Source: Hyalella azteca (taxonomy: Eukaryota; Arthropoda; Malacostraca; Amphipoda; Hyalellidae). Taken from it: a stretch of DNA of 64,000 nucleotides. The position numbers and the translations under genes are program-made. The stretch is taken from positions 1-64,000 of the forward strand of contig NW_025936149.1 of the NCBI RefSeq assembly GCF_000764305.2, written 5' to 3'. How positions within the stretch are numbered: the stretch's first letter is position 1; each line of letters begins with the position of its first letter. Below are positions 1 to 10,765 of the stretch, one piece after another. The notes beneath the pieces were generated by a model. The model did no database searches and had not been told where the DNA came from. It worked only from the letters and a program-made list of their open reading frames with translations.

Positions 1-2
1 CT

Positions 3-494
3 CGAGACGTCTTCTTGGCTCTACTGCAGCGCCATAGGCTTCTGTTAGCCGTCGCTGTGATGAGTGGAGAGCGCTGCAGAGAACGGATGGTTGTGTTTTG
101 TCCTGAAGGCGATATGGTCATCACACCCAACGATGCCATTATCGGATTAAAGAGACGTGCAAAGTCAACGAATGACTCAGATATCACCATTGACAAATCT
201 GAAATGAAATTTTAGCCGATGAGCTATAGTTATGCATCTGAATATTCCGAAAATCACGAATCCTCAACGAAAGAGTAACCAATTGATGTCAAGGAAGATG
301 ACGATGATAAGGAAACCTCTGTCCCAAGTATCTTTTCACTAGATTTACTCCCAGATAATGAAAAGAAAGTTATGAAGCCTGCACCGAATTTCGACGCAAA
401 CATCAAGAAAATTCCGGAAAAGAGTGTGAAGAAAAAACTTCACCTTCACAAGTCTCGACAAGTGGGTCGAGACTTCCAATCTACAGTAAAATAA
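3..494 (+). pseudogene. broken lysine-rich coding-like frame of unknown identity
   Basis: One reading frame is open from the window's left edge and stays coding-like (charged, K/E/D/S-rich) to a stop at 492-494. It is interrupted by in-frame stops at 213-215 (TAG) and 276-278 (TAA). The stretch after the second stop encodes an acidic run and then a basic tail (KKIPEKSVKKKLHLHKSR). This looks like a decayed coding exon or a retrocopy remnant cut by the window edge. I recognise no domain. No clear splice sites flank the stops, so removal by splicing looks unlikely. A chance open frame is the alternative; the coding character over 490 bp is what argues against it. Confidence 0.3.
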
Positions 495-3171
495 ATACTC
501 GCGACCTGCGCACTCCCACCAGCTTGCAAGTGAAACCTGCCTTGCAAGGAACAAACTCTAGGGAAAAATGATGCTGATGAGTGAGCCTGGAACCGCCCTG
601 AGCTGAAGATTTCATTATCATTGACAATTTCTTTATTACTGCAAAAATAGTTTGAAGAATCCCGGACTAAGTTTAAAAAGCCGCGAAACTGAATGTGGAG
701 TCTTAGATTTATTTATATTTTTGAATCGTTCTTCTGTCGTTGCAAGTTGTTAGCGTGACAATATCATTTCAGCTAATTATACATATAAATGAAAAATTGC
801 ATTTTATATGAAACCACGGAATTTTTTTTTAAGTTTTATATTTCTGTTCGTCTTTTTAGAATTGGCGTATTAAGTGAAAAACTTTCGCAGAAAGATAGGT
901 TTTAAATTTTTAAATTTTGTCAGAATCAAGAAGTTTATTCTTATATGTTCCTTCTTTCTTATATACCATCGCAGAAGCAGACAAAAATGCCCTAAGCTGC
1001 TCCTCTTACTTGTCGCCGCTACGGCATTCACGGTTCGAGTCTTTCATTTATAATATTGGCACGTGCGCATCCTGCTAATATTGGAGTAAAATAAATCATT
1101 TACCTGAACCGATAAGTGTTGCAACAATAAGTGAAAAAATTAATTAGAATTAATTTTTATTCCCACGAAAATATGAGATTATCTATAAAATATAACACAA
1201 TATAATATAATATATAATTAATTATAATATATAACTAAAATATGAAAATATTTTCGCTGCGATGCCTTGCAAGGCTGATTATATTAGACGCATTAATATA
1301 GCTAGATATTTGTTTTATATAACTAAAATGTGAAAATATTTTCGCTGCGATGCCTTGCAAGGCTGATCATATTAGACGCATTAATATAGCTAGATATTTG
1401 TTTTGTCGCCTAAGCGCGTCACCTGAAAATATTTACGTCTATCTATATTAAAATTCAATGTGTACGTCTATGATATCCTATTAATGACGACTAGTAAAAT
1501 ATTAATCTTTCTACGGACGGCTGCGTTACACCTGTCCACTTGAGCGGTTCGCTTGAGAAACGAAAAAGTTTCTTTTCTAAATAATTTTGAATGCTCAACT
1601 TCCGCGACGATAACACAGCACTAAAATAACGTTCCCAAAGAGCAAACTAAAAATGTTCAGAATTATCACATAATGTAATTCCCAAGCGAAGCCTATGTTC
1701 AAAATGTGAGATGCTCTCTAGATTTTTTGGAACAATTCATGATTGAAATTTGACTAACTAAATGACGTCAGGTGAATGCAGTGCATTTATCAACAAATTG
1801 AGTCACAATGAGCCCGGAATGACTTTCTGGTAACAATATATTAGAAAACCAGTAGTTACCTGATGATGACATTTGGGTCACAACATTATTAAATGTACCA
1901 TGTATTATTTATATGTTATAAGTTCCTACTTTTATTCATGCTCCATCATTTCCAGCTAGGTTGATCACCAACATTTATAAATGACCCTTAATATTTTCCT
2001 GTATTGTTGATTGCAAAGGCTTGTTGATGAGCTCAAGTTCTCAAGAAAATGATACGCAGAATCACAACGTCTTCAGTTCACGGTGTCTATCACTTTAAGC
2101 ATAATGGAAATAAGCGAGAATTTAATTCATTTTTACGGCCATTTGAACTGATAGAGAACACATTTTGGTTCGTCATTTGAACTTTAAACTAGAAATATTT
2201 TGGTACATAATTTGAATTCATCCTTGACTAGTGAGAGCGAGACTTACAAATTAACATTTCTTCATAAAAATTTCAATGGAAATGATGGCAGGTATACCTT
2301 GTAAGTGTTTTACTATTACCAATAACGAACATTCTAATTATTTTCATAGAGTAGGTATGAATGTCTACTTTCGAAGAAAAAAATCAGTTTTATTAAATAA
2401 TTTTTAAAATACACTAGTCGGTGTAAGTAATTTAGCAATGAACGATTTGGACAAATTTTGAAAACTATCTTAAATATTTTATTGCATTTTTGCCTCAGAA
2501 AACATCGTGGAAATGATACAGCAACGTCAGGCGGTTACCACAATTAATTAAATAAAAATATGAATGATATTATTACCAATTAAGCAATAGTTCATATTAT
2601 AACTTCAGAGCAAAACTATAACGTGAGTCAAATTGATCAAAATATAACTGTTAGTCTAACCTTCAATTTTTCACTCGTTTTAGCCCGTTTTCAACACGCA
2701 GGCTCATCAAGACGTAGAATTAACACACACATGAGCTAGGTAAACAACTATGAATTTTTGAGTACCCCAATACACATTAATTAGATGAGTAATTCTGAAA
2801 GTACTCAATTTTTTTATAGGTTAATAGAGAGTTGTAGAAAAAGTTGTAAAATGAATATTTTGCAACCCTACAAAGTATTATAGTCATAATGAAGAAAATA
2901 CCTAATTAAGATAATGAGCTTTACATCTTTGAAAAACCATTTATTCAATTTCTGTCTACCAGCAATTTCACAAATTCTCCGAGAAATATGCACATACTTA
3001 CATATTTATTTATATTACGCGTCTAAGTGATTGAAATTCCCCGGTACAGGAAGCTTCCGTTCGATGTTGAAAAACGAGTTGTTGTAGCTTCGTATTGTCA
3101 AGAAGCGAATTGTTGAAGACGTTAAGAACTTGAGTACGTACGTACATTTCAGAGTCGTGCAATCTTTTTAA
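495..3171. other. AT-rich intergenic stretch
   Basis: No coding frame, RNA gene or recognisable element seen except the 88-bp direct duplication at 1231-1405. The sequence is strongly AT-rich with simple TA runs around 1190-1240. Confidence 0.6.
1231..1405. repeat. two tandem copies of an 88-bp unit
   Basis: The segments starting at 1231 and 1319 are nearly identical over about 88 bp. Both contain ATGCCTTGCAAGGCTGAT, with its embedded palindrome CCTTGCAAGG. They differ by only a few substitutions, so the duplication is recent. Confidence 0.85.
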
Positions 3172-3177
3172 TTTATT
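3172..3177 (-). terminator. candidate polyadenylation signal of the GPCR gene
   Basis: The minus strand reads AATAAA here, about 80 nt past the receptor stop codon at 3255-3257; a second one lies at 3200-3205. Position fits a 3' UTR. AATAAA is common in DNA this AT-rich, so support is positional only. Confidence 0.35.
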
Positions 3178-3254
3178 AGGAACTACTGGATGACTTCCTT
3201 TTATTCTGGAGAATTAACAGGAAGTTCTCGCCGCCCAGCGATCAGTATTAAAAG

Positions 3255-5446
3255 TTAACTTGAATTAGAACTTCCAGGAATTTCTGAAGATCGCCCGCGA
3301 CAGACGTTCTGCAATTCCTGGATCTCAGTGGCGACCGCGACGGAGTTGCAGCATCTGGGAGATGTTCCACCCGCTGGGAGACCGGGCACGTTAGGGATGG
3401 TATGTAACTCCTGGATCTCAGTGGCGACCGCGACGGAGTTGCAGCATCTGGGAGATGTTCCACCCGCTGGGAGACCGAGCACGTTAGGGATGGTATGTAA
3501 CTCCTGGATCTCAGTGGCGACCGCGACGGAGTTGCAGCAGCTGGGAGATGTTCCACCCGCTGGGAGACCGAGCACGTTAGGGATGGTATGTAACTCCTGG
3601 ATCTCAGTGGCGACCGCGACGAAGTTGCAGCAGCTGGGAGATGTTCCGCCCGCTGGGAGACCGAGCACGTTAGGGATGGTATGTAACTCCTGGATCTCAG
3701 TGGCGACGGCGACGAAGTTGCAGCAGCTGGGAGATGTTCCACCCGCTGGGAGACCGAGCACGTTAGGGATGGTATGCAACTCCTGGATCTCAGTGGCGAC
3801 GGCGACGCAGTTGCAGCAGCTGGGAGATGTTCCACCCGCTGGGAGAGCTGGCAGGCTCGACTGGGCGCTCTTGACAGACTGTCGTCGTCGCCGTGGTCGC
3901 CGGCGACACGTCAAGTGGCTGAAGAAACTGCAACGCTCGTGAAGCGCCAAGTAAATCCAGGGGTTGGCTACGCTGTTCAGAGACGCCAGCAGCATCAGGA
4001 TCGTGAAAGCTGGACCTGTGTGCAGGTGAATTGAGAATTGCAGGTTTTTCTTCAAATTTACGGGTATTTACTGAAGCTGTAATGGAAATTAAATAATATT
4101 TAGGATATTAATTGAAAACTAAACGCTACTATGAGATAACATTATTCGACAATTTTTAGAAAACTAATTCATTTCTAGACAAAGCAGTAGGACGATATTT
4201 GAAATCCCCTGAGCTCACATAATTATTAAATAAATATTCAAAATAAGAATTTAACCTATATTTTGAACCAGTTCCTGAAACCAGAACGAAATACAAATCG
4301 TTTGGACCTATTAAAACTAATTTTCTCACCGGTAAAAAACGGTGATTTGCTCGCGTTTGGATCCCACACGCTCCACATGAGGCTGGTGATGAAGGGTGCT
4401 GAGCAGACGATGAAGAAGAAGATCACGATCATGGTGAGTTTGATTGTCTTTATTTTAGCTCTGCTGATGGGGCTCATGACTGTCTTCGCTCCGGGTGTCT
4501 TCTGGAATCTGTACCTACATCCGTGCTCTATCACCGTGTTCCTTGCCTTGTTAGTGGCCGAAGAATAAGATAAAATTCGTACTGCATTCCCATAATTAAC
4601 GTCGTTGACAGTTGAAGACGAACCGTGCGTTGTGTCGTCTAGAGTTCTGCCGTATTTTCGAGATGTGGTTTCGTTGTTGGGTGACTCTTGCCCAGCCTGT
4701 GAATGAGACCGTGACACGTAGCTCGACTGGTTAGGTACTTGAAAATTGTACCTCAAAAGCGCGCAGCAAATGCAGCCTGAAAAAAATATAAGTAAAACTA
4801 ACGGGATGAAGAAAACGGCAATTGCGTACCACGTGACGTAAGCTGTGACTCCCCATCCCGGAATGAAGTCAGCCCAGCAATCGTAAATACCATTTTTTTC
4901 TCTGAAACTAAAATTGAATAACTGCGGTATGCTGAAAAGCAGAGATATGGCCGTAGCACAGGATATCAGTCGTATGGAATGTCCAGGTGTCCACCTGCAA
5001 TTGGAAAGTGGTTGGCAGATGACTTGGTAGCGGTCGATCGCCGTGACCACCAAGATGTAGGAGTTCATGTAAGGTCCAACCAATTGGCCGAACTTGACGC
5101 TTCTACACAAGAAGTCTCCTCCTCGGAACCTAAAAGTTATGTCCCACATCAGCTGAGGGAATACGTTAAACGCTGCCGTCACAAGATCTGATATGCACAA
5201 CGCAGATATAAAATAGTTCATCCTTCGAAACTTTTTCCTCTTCTGGAAGAGAATGTAGACGACGATGGTGTTCCCCAGCACCGTCACGACGAAGATCGAA
5301 GCCAAAGTCAGGATCTCGAAAGCAGCGAGCGCCTCGTCTCTTGCACCTGTGGTGACGTTCTCGCGCTCGGGAAGTGATTGGTGGTCATATATCATGCCAT
5401 CAGAATTATTTGGGGAAGATAAATTCGATGGCGTTGTTCCATCCAT
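3255..5446 (-). CDS. oxytocin/vasopressin-type (inotocin-like) neuropeptide GPCR, two exons
   Basis: Class A receptor for an oxytocin/vasopressin-like nonapeptide at the plasma membrane. Exon 1 is 5446-4330 and exon 2 is 4015-3255; donor CCG|GTGAG and acceptor ACACAG|GT join in phase 1 to give FFTGPAFTILMLLASLN. About 625 residues. The N terminus has three N-glycosylation sequons (NLS, NNS, NVT). Visible are TM1 with GN, the family-typical QLMWDITFRFRGGDFLC with Cys114, DRY at 138-140, YDCWADF with Cys190 (ECL2 disulfide partner), a long ICL3 (about 231-328), AKIKTIKLTM entering TM6, the MWSVWD motif and NPWIY in TM7. These are hallmarks of oxytocin/vasopressin receptors rather than CCAP receptors. 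Oddities: the TM6 CWxP toggle motif is CSAP, and the tail becomes a 31-residue tandem repeat. The start is the first ATG in the open frame; upstream 5' exons cannot be excluded. Confidence 0.88.
3317..3850 (-). repeat. 93-bp tandem repeat coding six 31-residue units in the receptor tail
   Basis: Units begin at 3317, 3410, 3503, 3596, 3689 and 3782 (period 93, the last partial). Because 93 is a multiple of three, the receptor frame stays open through all copies, each coding a unit that begins LPAGGTSPSCCN and contains ATEIQELHTIPNV. The CC pair could be a palmitoylation site (inference). Other frames are also open through the array, so openness alone does not prove translation; continuity with TM7 in one exon is the main support. 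Confidence 0.9.
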
Positions 5447-8400
5447 TACAATGTTTATATATCAACTTTTTTACTGCAAATGCATTTTATCAACACTTTA
5501 GGATATACAATTCAATTTCTAAATGAAAGAATGATCACTGCACCTTGTATGCGTTCGAAAAGCGGAGTCAAATTCATTTCTAATCCAATTAAAGTTGTCA
5601 AGTTTCGAGATGATGATTTAAGTAATTTTTCCCTCCATATCTGTACTAATTAACTTATTACGTGAATATTATATTAAGGCATGTTCAGAATCTGGAAATA
5701 TTTTCTTGCATCGTAGTTTTTATTTATTTGGCTGATCTGGGTGCGATTTAGAACAGTTTATAATCCTTTCTTGACATCTTGACGTTATAATCATCTCTTG
5801 ACGTGATGAAGTTTATAATCATATCTTTACGTCTTGACGTTTATAATAATTTCTTGACGTCTTGACGCTTATCACTCTCACTCACTCTCTGACTTCAATC
5901 TGGAAGCAATCATTGTCATGTGAGAAAAGCAATCGTTGTCGTGTGAGATGAGTAACCATTAACGTGTAAGGATTGCAATCACTGCCACGTGAGGTGACCA
6001 ATCATTACATGAAGACCAATCATTACCCTGAAGACCAATCATCACCATGTAAGAAGAACAATCATCCTCAAAACAATGCTCAGCTTCAACACCCAAATTG
6101 GATCTGTAGCTACGCGTACAAGAAGCGAGCGCAAATGTTTATAGTTGATTTAGGTTTTGCTCAATTAATTAATAATTGGATGGCTGGAATATATTTATTT
6201 TTGAATACAGTTCCAGAAAAGTTTTATTTTATTTTCTTTTACGTGTGATAGGAAAACTTTCTGAAAACTCCATTCTTTTCAGACTGCCCACAAGGACAGA
6301 CAATCTAGCTACGAAAACAACGAAATTTCATAGACTAGTCAAAATTAGTGCCTACTTTTAATATATAAATTATTGAGTCACCATATGTAAAAATTATTTA
6401 AAGTTTTAGCTCCAAACTAAAAGACTAAACAAAATATTCGAGCAAGTTGTTGAATCATTTATATACAACTATTATTTAGCACTTAATTCTTGTTAATGCT
6501 GCTAATTATAGTTAGAGTACATCAGAATATTCTGAACTACAAATGCTGACAATCTTGATAGATCACCTTACTAAATTGCTCCACTAGATTTTGTTAATTG
6601 CTCCACTTAATGTTATCAAGACTTATTTTAATTTAAAATAAATAATTTTGGGAGTCTTTTTTTTTATTGCCCTGAATTTAAATTGGTTTTAAAAAAAGAT
6701 TGCGGAGAGAAATTGTCTTATATTAATACACAAATTAATATCTCGATGCCGATCCTTTTCTATATTTTCTAAAGAATAGAGATAAGAGAATACTCAAAAT
6801 GTTCTTATTGCGAAATATTTGGTTTAAATGGAATAGTAACTTTGCTGATGATGCACAAATTATATCCCAAATCGTGCGCCGCTTAATCCACGATTTGCCG
6901 CGCCAAATCGTGCTCTTCCAGATCCCGGATTTTATGTCACTGGATATTGTGATGCTCCCGAATCCCAGATCGTGTGCCACTTAATCACAGATCGAGTGCC
7001 ACTGTATCCCGGATCGAGTGCCACCAGATCCGTGTCAGTCGAGCGCGTGCCAGGTCCCGGGGCCGCGAAGGCACATCTTATCCATACCACGACCAGGGCC
7101 ATACTGACGCGCCGGGGCAAACATAGACGTAAAAAATACGTTAATTTTGTACTATTGAATTGAATTACATTATAGCAAGAATTCAATTACAGCGAATTCG
7201 ATTCATTTTTTTCAATGCAGACAAAGTAATGCTTCCTGTAACTCTTTAAATTCTAAAATGTAGCATGGTATATAATTTTCCCGTGTCTTGAGCTCGTACT
7301 GCTTGACAAGCAGTTGAAACAATGAAGATAGGACTAGAAATCATACTCAATAATCCTAGATATAATTTAACTAGACATCATAAAGTTTTGATAACAATTA
7401 TGCTAAATTCACGTAAACAATGCATAAAGTACCTAACGATTTCTCAGAGGTTTCTCACTTATTGAATAATTTTACACTAACCATGAATGATCGTATTATT
7501 TGACTCAACTCAAAACAAATATTCACTGATAAAAATAATTAAATCATATTTTCTAACGAGTGACACACTTTCTGAACATCACACTGGTACGTCCTTATGC
7601 GTATTAACCCTTTATCTGGTAAGTTTTCAAATTTGATCACTTGAAATCTATTTCCAAAATAACCCGGTTTGTCCCCTGGTTTGAGGTTACGTTATAATAC
7701 CTCAATTTATCTGCCCATCCATCAATACATAGCTTCATCCCCTGCCATGCATAGGAATTAATAAATGAGCATTTAAATGAATATTTAGATTCGGACAATG
7801 AAATTGACGCTCTTTCCGCGTATTTCACACATTCGAAAGAAGCAAAATTAATTTAATTAATCTAAATTAGCTTGAGAAAATTAAATTAAGGTAACTATCA
7901 AGCTGCAATTTGATTCAATTTTATCAAGCTACTTTAATGTTAAAAATTTCTATTTCTTTTAGCGTAGTGACCGCTTTTTCATAAAATTCTCATCTACGAT
8001 TTATTTCAATAACATGCAAAATTTTGTAAAATCTATATCGATAAATTTATCCTAGTATAATTGTCTACTTTCCTGTGGGGCCTCCAAAATTTGAAATTTT
8101 CTGCATGTTTCAATGCTGGCCTGCGAAAGAGGTAAACTTGGTTGCTGCCGTTATTTGGGTAAACCGTTACTTGCCGTTATAAAGAGGTAAACTTGGTAGC
8201 GCCATTATTTGGAAATCCTCCCACACAATTCTCTGAGTGTACGGGGAATCCACATTTATAACTCAGTGCACATTCCTGCCCTGTCCACGGCCAACACGAG
8301 TGCAGTGATGAGTGACGAACTCGAGTGAACATCAATACTTTAATTAAAACCTACTTGTTTTAGAGGCACGTCTTGCTCTCATCAATGTAATTGGTTGACT

Positions 8401-9653
8401 GAGCATCAACAATTATATTCAATAGTTCAGCCTGCCACTCCTCCAGCTTTTCAACTGTGAAGCTACTTCAATGCTTCACAGTTGTTAATGCAGGGTAGCT
8501 AATTCAGTGTTAATAATCACAGTTGTTAATACAGTGAAGCTAATTCAGTGTTAATAATCACAGTTGTTAATGCAGTGTAGCTAATTCAGTGTTAATAATC
8601 ACAGTTGTTAATACAGTGAGCGTCCAAGTTATTGTCATTCATTTTCTTACTTATGCGATTTGTTGTCCATTAGTATAGCTTTCTCCTTGCGCATCCGATG
8701 TGTTAATAGTTCTCTATTTGCGTCATATTGTCAATTGATTGTTATTCTCTTTTGTCGCGTCTGATTGTTAACTATTTTTTTCACTAGTGCGGCGTATTTG
8801 TCATTTACCTTTTGTTGTTTATCTTAAGACATAACAAATTTAGCTTTATCATTTGCATTCAAATTTAGTCCAACCTAAAGCGTAGCTCAATAGTTGATAG
8901 GAAACCATCTTACAGTTTCCGGTCATTCGTAGGCGTGGCTAGGGACCAAACATACTATTTTGACACGACTAGTCATCCAAATGTCTCAGGCTAGTTCGTC
9001 ACGAACATTTTTGCAATTTTAATATCCTATTTGAAAAAAGTCTTCCATAAAATTTTGCGTGGAGCCTCTATTGGAATCCTTTATTCCCTTTATAATCCTC
9101 ACTGATAATCTGGGGGATGTTGGGGCGAGAAGACTGTTGCCCCCCCCCTTTTAAGGTGACTCTCACTTGAATAACGATATTATAATCAAAATAGTAAAAT
9201 CATAAAAAATCAAATCATAATGATGGTCATAATGTCCATTTAAACAAATAAATCTCCAGCTCATGTAAAGGATAAAGATAAATGAAGTTTGTGAAAAGTA
9301 TTATAGTATATTTATTAAACTTGACATGGAAAAAATAGAGTATTAAAGCATGGCGAATTACATGTGTGACACAAATAGTTCAGCAAACACATAAATAACT
9401 CCAATCAAAAAGTTTACGTGGAAAATTCGTTTCCGAACTGTTTTCCAGATACAAAACAAAGAAGTAAAAATAATTCCAAAACAACATTTGGTAATAGAAC
9501 AATTATATAAGCAGTTTAATAATTATTGAATTATTGAATAACATATAGGCAGGAAATATCTATTAATATAAGTTTCGGTACAGTGTTTAGATCAAGAATT
9601 CCTAAATTAAAATTATAACGATGGAAATGTAAGGCGAATGATATTAACTAATA
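5447..9653. other. intergenic stretch with degenerate short repeats
   Basis: No supported gene. It holds degenerate CTTGACGT/TATAATCAT repeats (5765-5870), imprecise CAATCATTGTCATGTGAG-like repeats (5905-6060), a GC-richer degenerate block of GATC.TGTGCCAC motifs (about 6860-7080), the 41-bp array at 8477, and a C-run near 9140. A short frame near 6799 resembles a reverse-transcriptase FADD box only by chance. Confidence 0.6.
8477..8618. repeat. 41-bp tandem repeat, about 3.5 copies
   Basis: Copies start at 8477, 8518, 8559 and 8600, each beginning CACAGTTGTTAAT and containing GCTAATTCAGTGTTAATAAT. Copies alternate between ATGCAG and ATACAG variants, hinting at a two-unit higher-order pattern. 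Confidence 0.85.
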
Positions 9654-10007
9654 TTAAATAATATTAGGAATGCCAAATACTAGAATTCTATGAAGATCTT
9701 TATTACTGTCTAAAGACGTAGGTACCTCATTAGAAAATTGAAAAACTAATTCAATTGATTTAGATTTTAACGTAAAATAACGGATCATATCCCTTGCCAT
9801 GCCTCTCCCACATTCCTGCCTAAAATAGTCGCCTGGTATAAAAGCTTCATGATAAACCAAGACAATTTTTTTTAATTCAAGCGCTCTAGTTGAAGTTACG
9901 TTGATAATTAATTGATTGCGGTCACAATTTCCATACCAAGAGTTTAAAAAAAACATTTCTCTTGTTAATTTAGGCCTGAAACCAGAAATTGCAATCATTG
10001 TTATCAA
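9654..10007 (-). CDS. hypothetical ORF, 117 codons
   Basis: Single open frame of 117 codons, one of the longer non-repetitive frames in this AT-rich area. The composition is protein-like, with an NVT sequon and a compact middle part (HEAFIPGDYFRQECGRGM) with few low-complexity runs. I do not recognise a family. A plausible acceptor (tttctggtttcag) lies inside its start, so it could be an exon instead of an intact ORF. It follows the last exon of the FN3 membrane-protein gene on the same strand by about 280 bp. A chance ORF is a real alternative. Confidence 0.3.
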   Translation of the reverse strand: MITMIAISGFRPKLTREMFFLNSWYGNCDRNQLIINVTSTRALELKKIVLVYHEAFIPGDYFRQECGRGMARDMIRYFTLKSKSIELVFQFSNEVPTSLDSNKDLHRILVFGIPNII

Positions 10008-10289
10008 GAAATAACGAATATCGTAACGTTACGTAAGCTTCCAGTTCCACATTTTTTTTTACATTTCGAAATAAATTTCCCATGAACGGATAACATGTGC
10101 TTTCAACTGCAAGGCGGTAATTAAAATAATATATTATAAAAAGGAACTATTTTTTCTTTGATGTTTGAAAGGAAAAAGTCTTATCTCAATTATATCAAAC
10201 AGCTATTTCGTATAAAGAATAAAATTGCAAATAACTATTAGTAATCCTCCTTACAGAGAAATAAAACTTTTTCAAAGTAAATATGATAT

Positions 10290-10765
10290 TCATACGAGAA
10301 TCGGGGCCTCATCTTCTCCATGATTCTCATCGAATTTCTCCCACTGCAGTTCTGCGCAGGATTGCAATTCAGCGTCAACCTTTTCCGAGTTTTTCAACAT
10401 GGCGTCAACGCTGGGCGAGACCACGCCAGACGCGCAGATCTTACCCATCAACGAGTTGAATCCTAACGATTCATCACCCTCCGAGATCGTAGAGTTCAAC
10501 AGTGAAGATTGTGGGTCAGAAGAGTGTGCGTTCGGTCTGCAGTTTACAGCTGTTAAGTCTGTAGAGGTGTGCTGCATGCTTGGGTTTACGGCTGTAAAGT
10601 CTGCAGAGGTTAGTTGGTCCAGACGAAACTCGTCGTCTTCTAGGGGTGAGTTTTGCATGCCACTTGAAGGAGGCGCTGCCGATGTCCCCGAATTTTCTGA
10701 AGAATTTTCGGCGCTTGAAGCTCGCTCTATGTTCTCCAAGTCCTCAGTCGTTGGAGATAATGTCT
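10290..10765 (-). CDS. cytoplasmic-tail terminal exon
   Basis: Acceptor TTTTCAG|AGACAT joins in phase 1 to the TM exon. The exon encodes about 158 residues of Ser/Asp/Glu-rich, low-order sequence ending EDEAPILV and a stop at 10290-10292. It contains a near-repeat of [10 protein letters not shown] / TSTDLTAVN. The PDZ-type-looking hydrophobic C terminus (ILV) is suggestive only. Confidence 0.55.

Noticed and set aside
3328..3942. Long plus-strand frame over the 93-bp repeat
   Set aside because: It is the antisense shadow of the receptor tail; the period of 93 keeps several frames open.
6799..6984. FADDAQ, resembling a reverse-transcriptase catalytic box
   Set aside because: Only 61 codons, with no other RT motifs before or after it.
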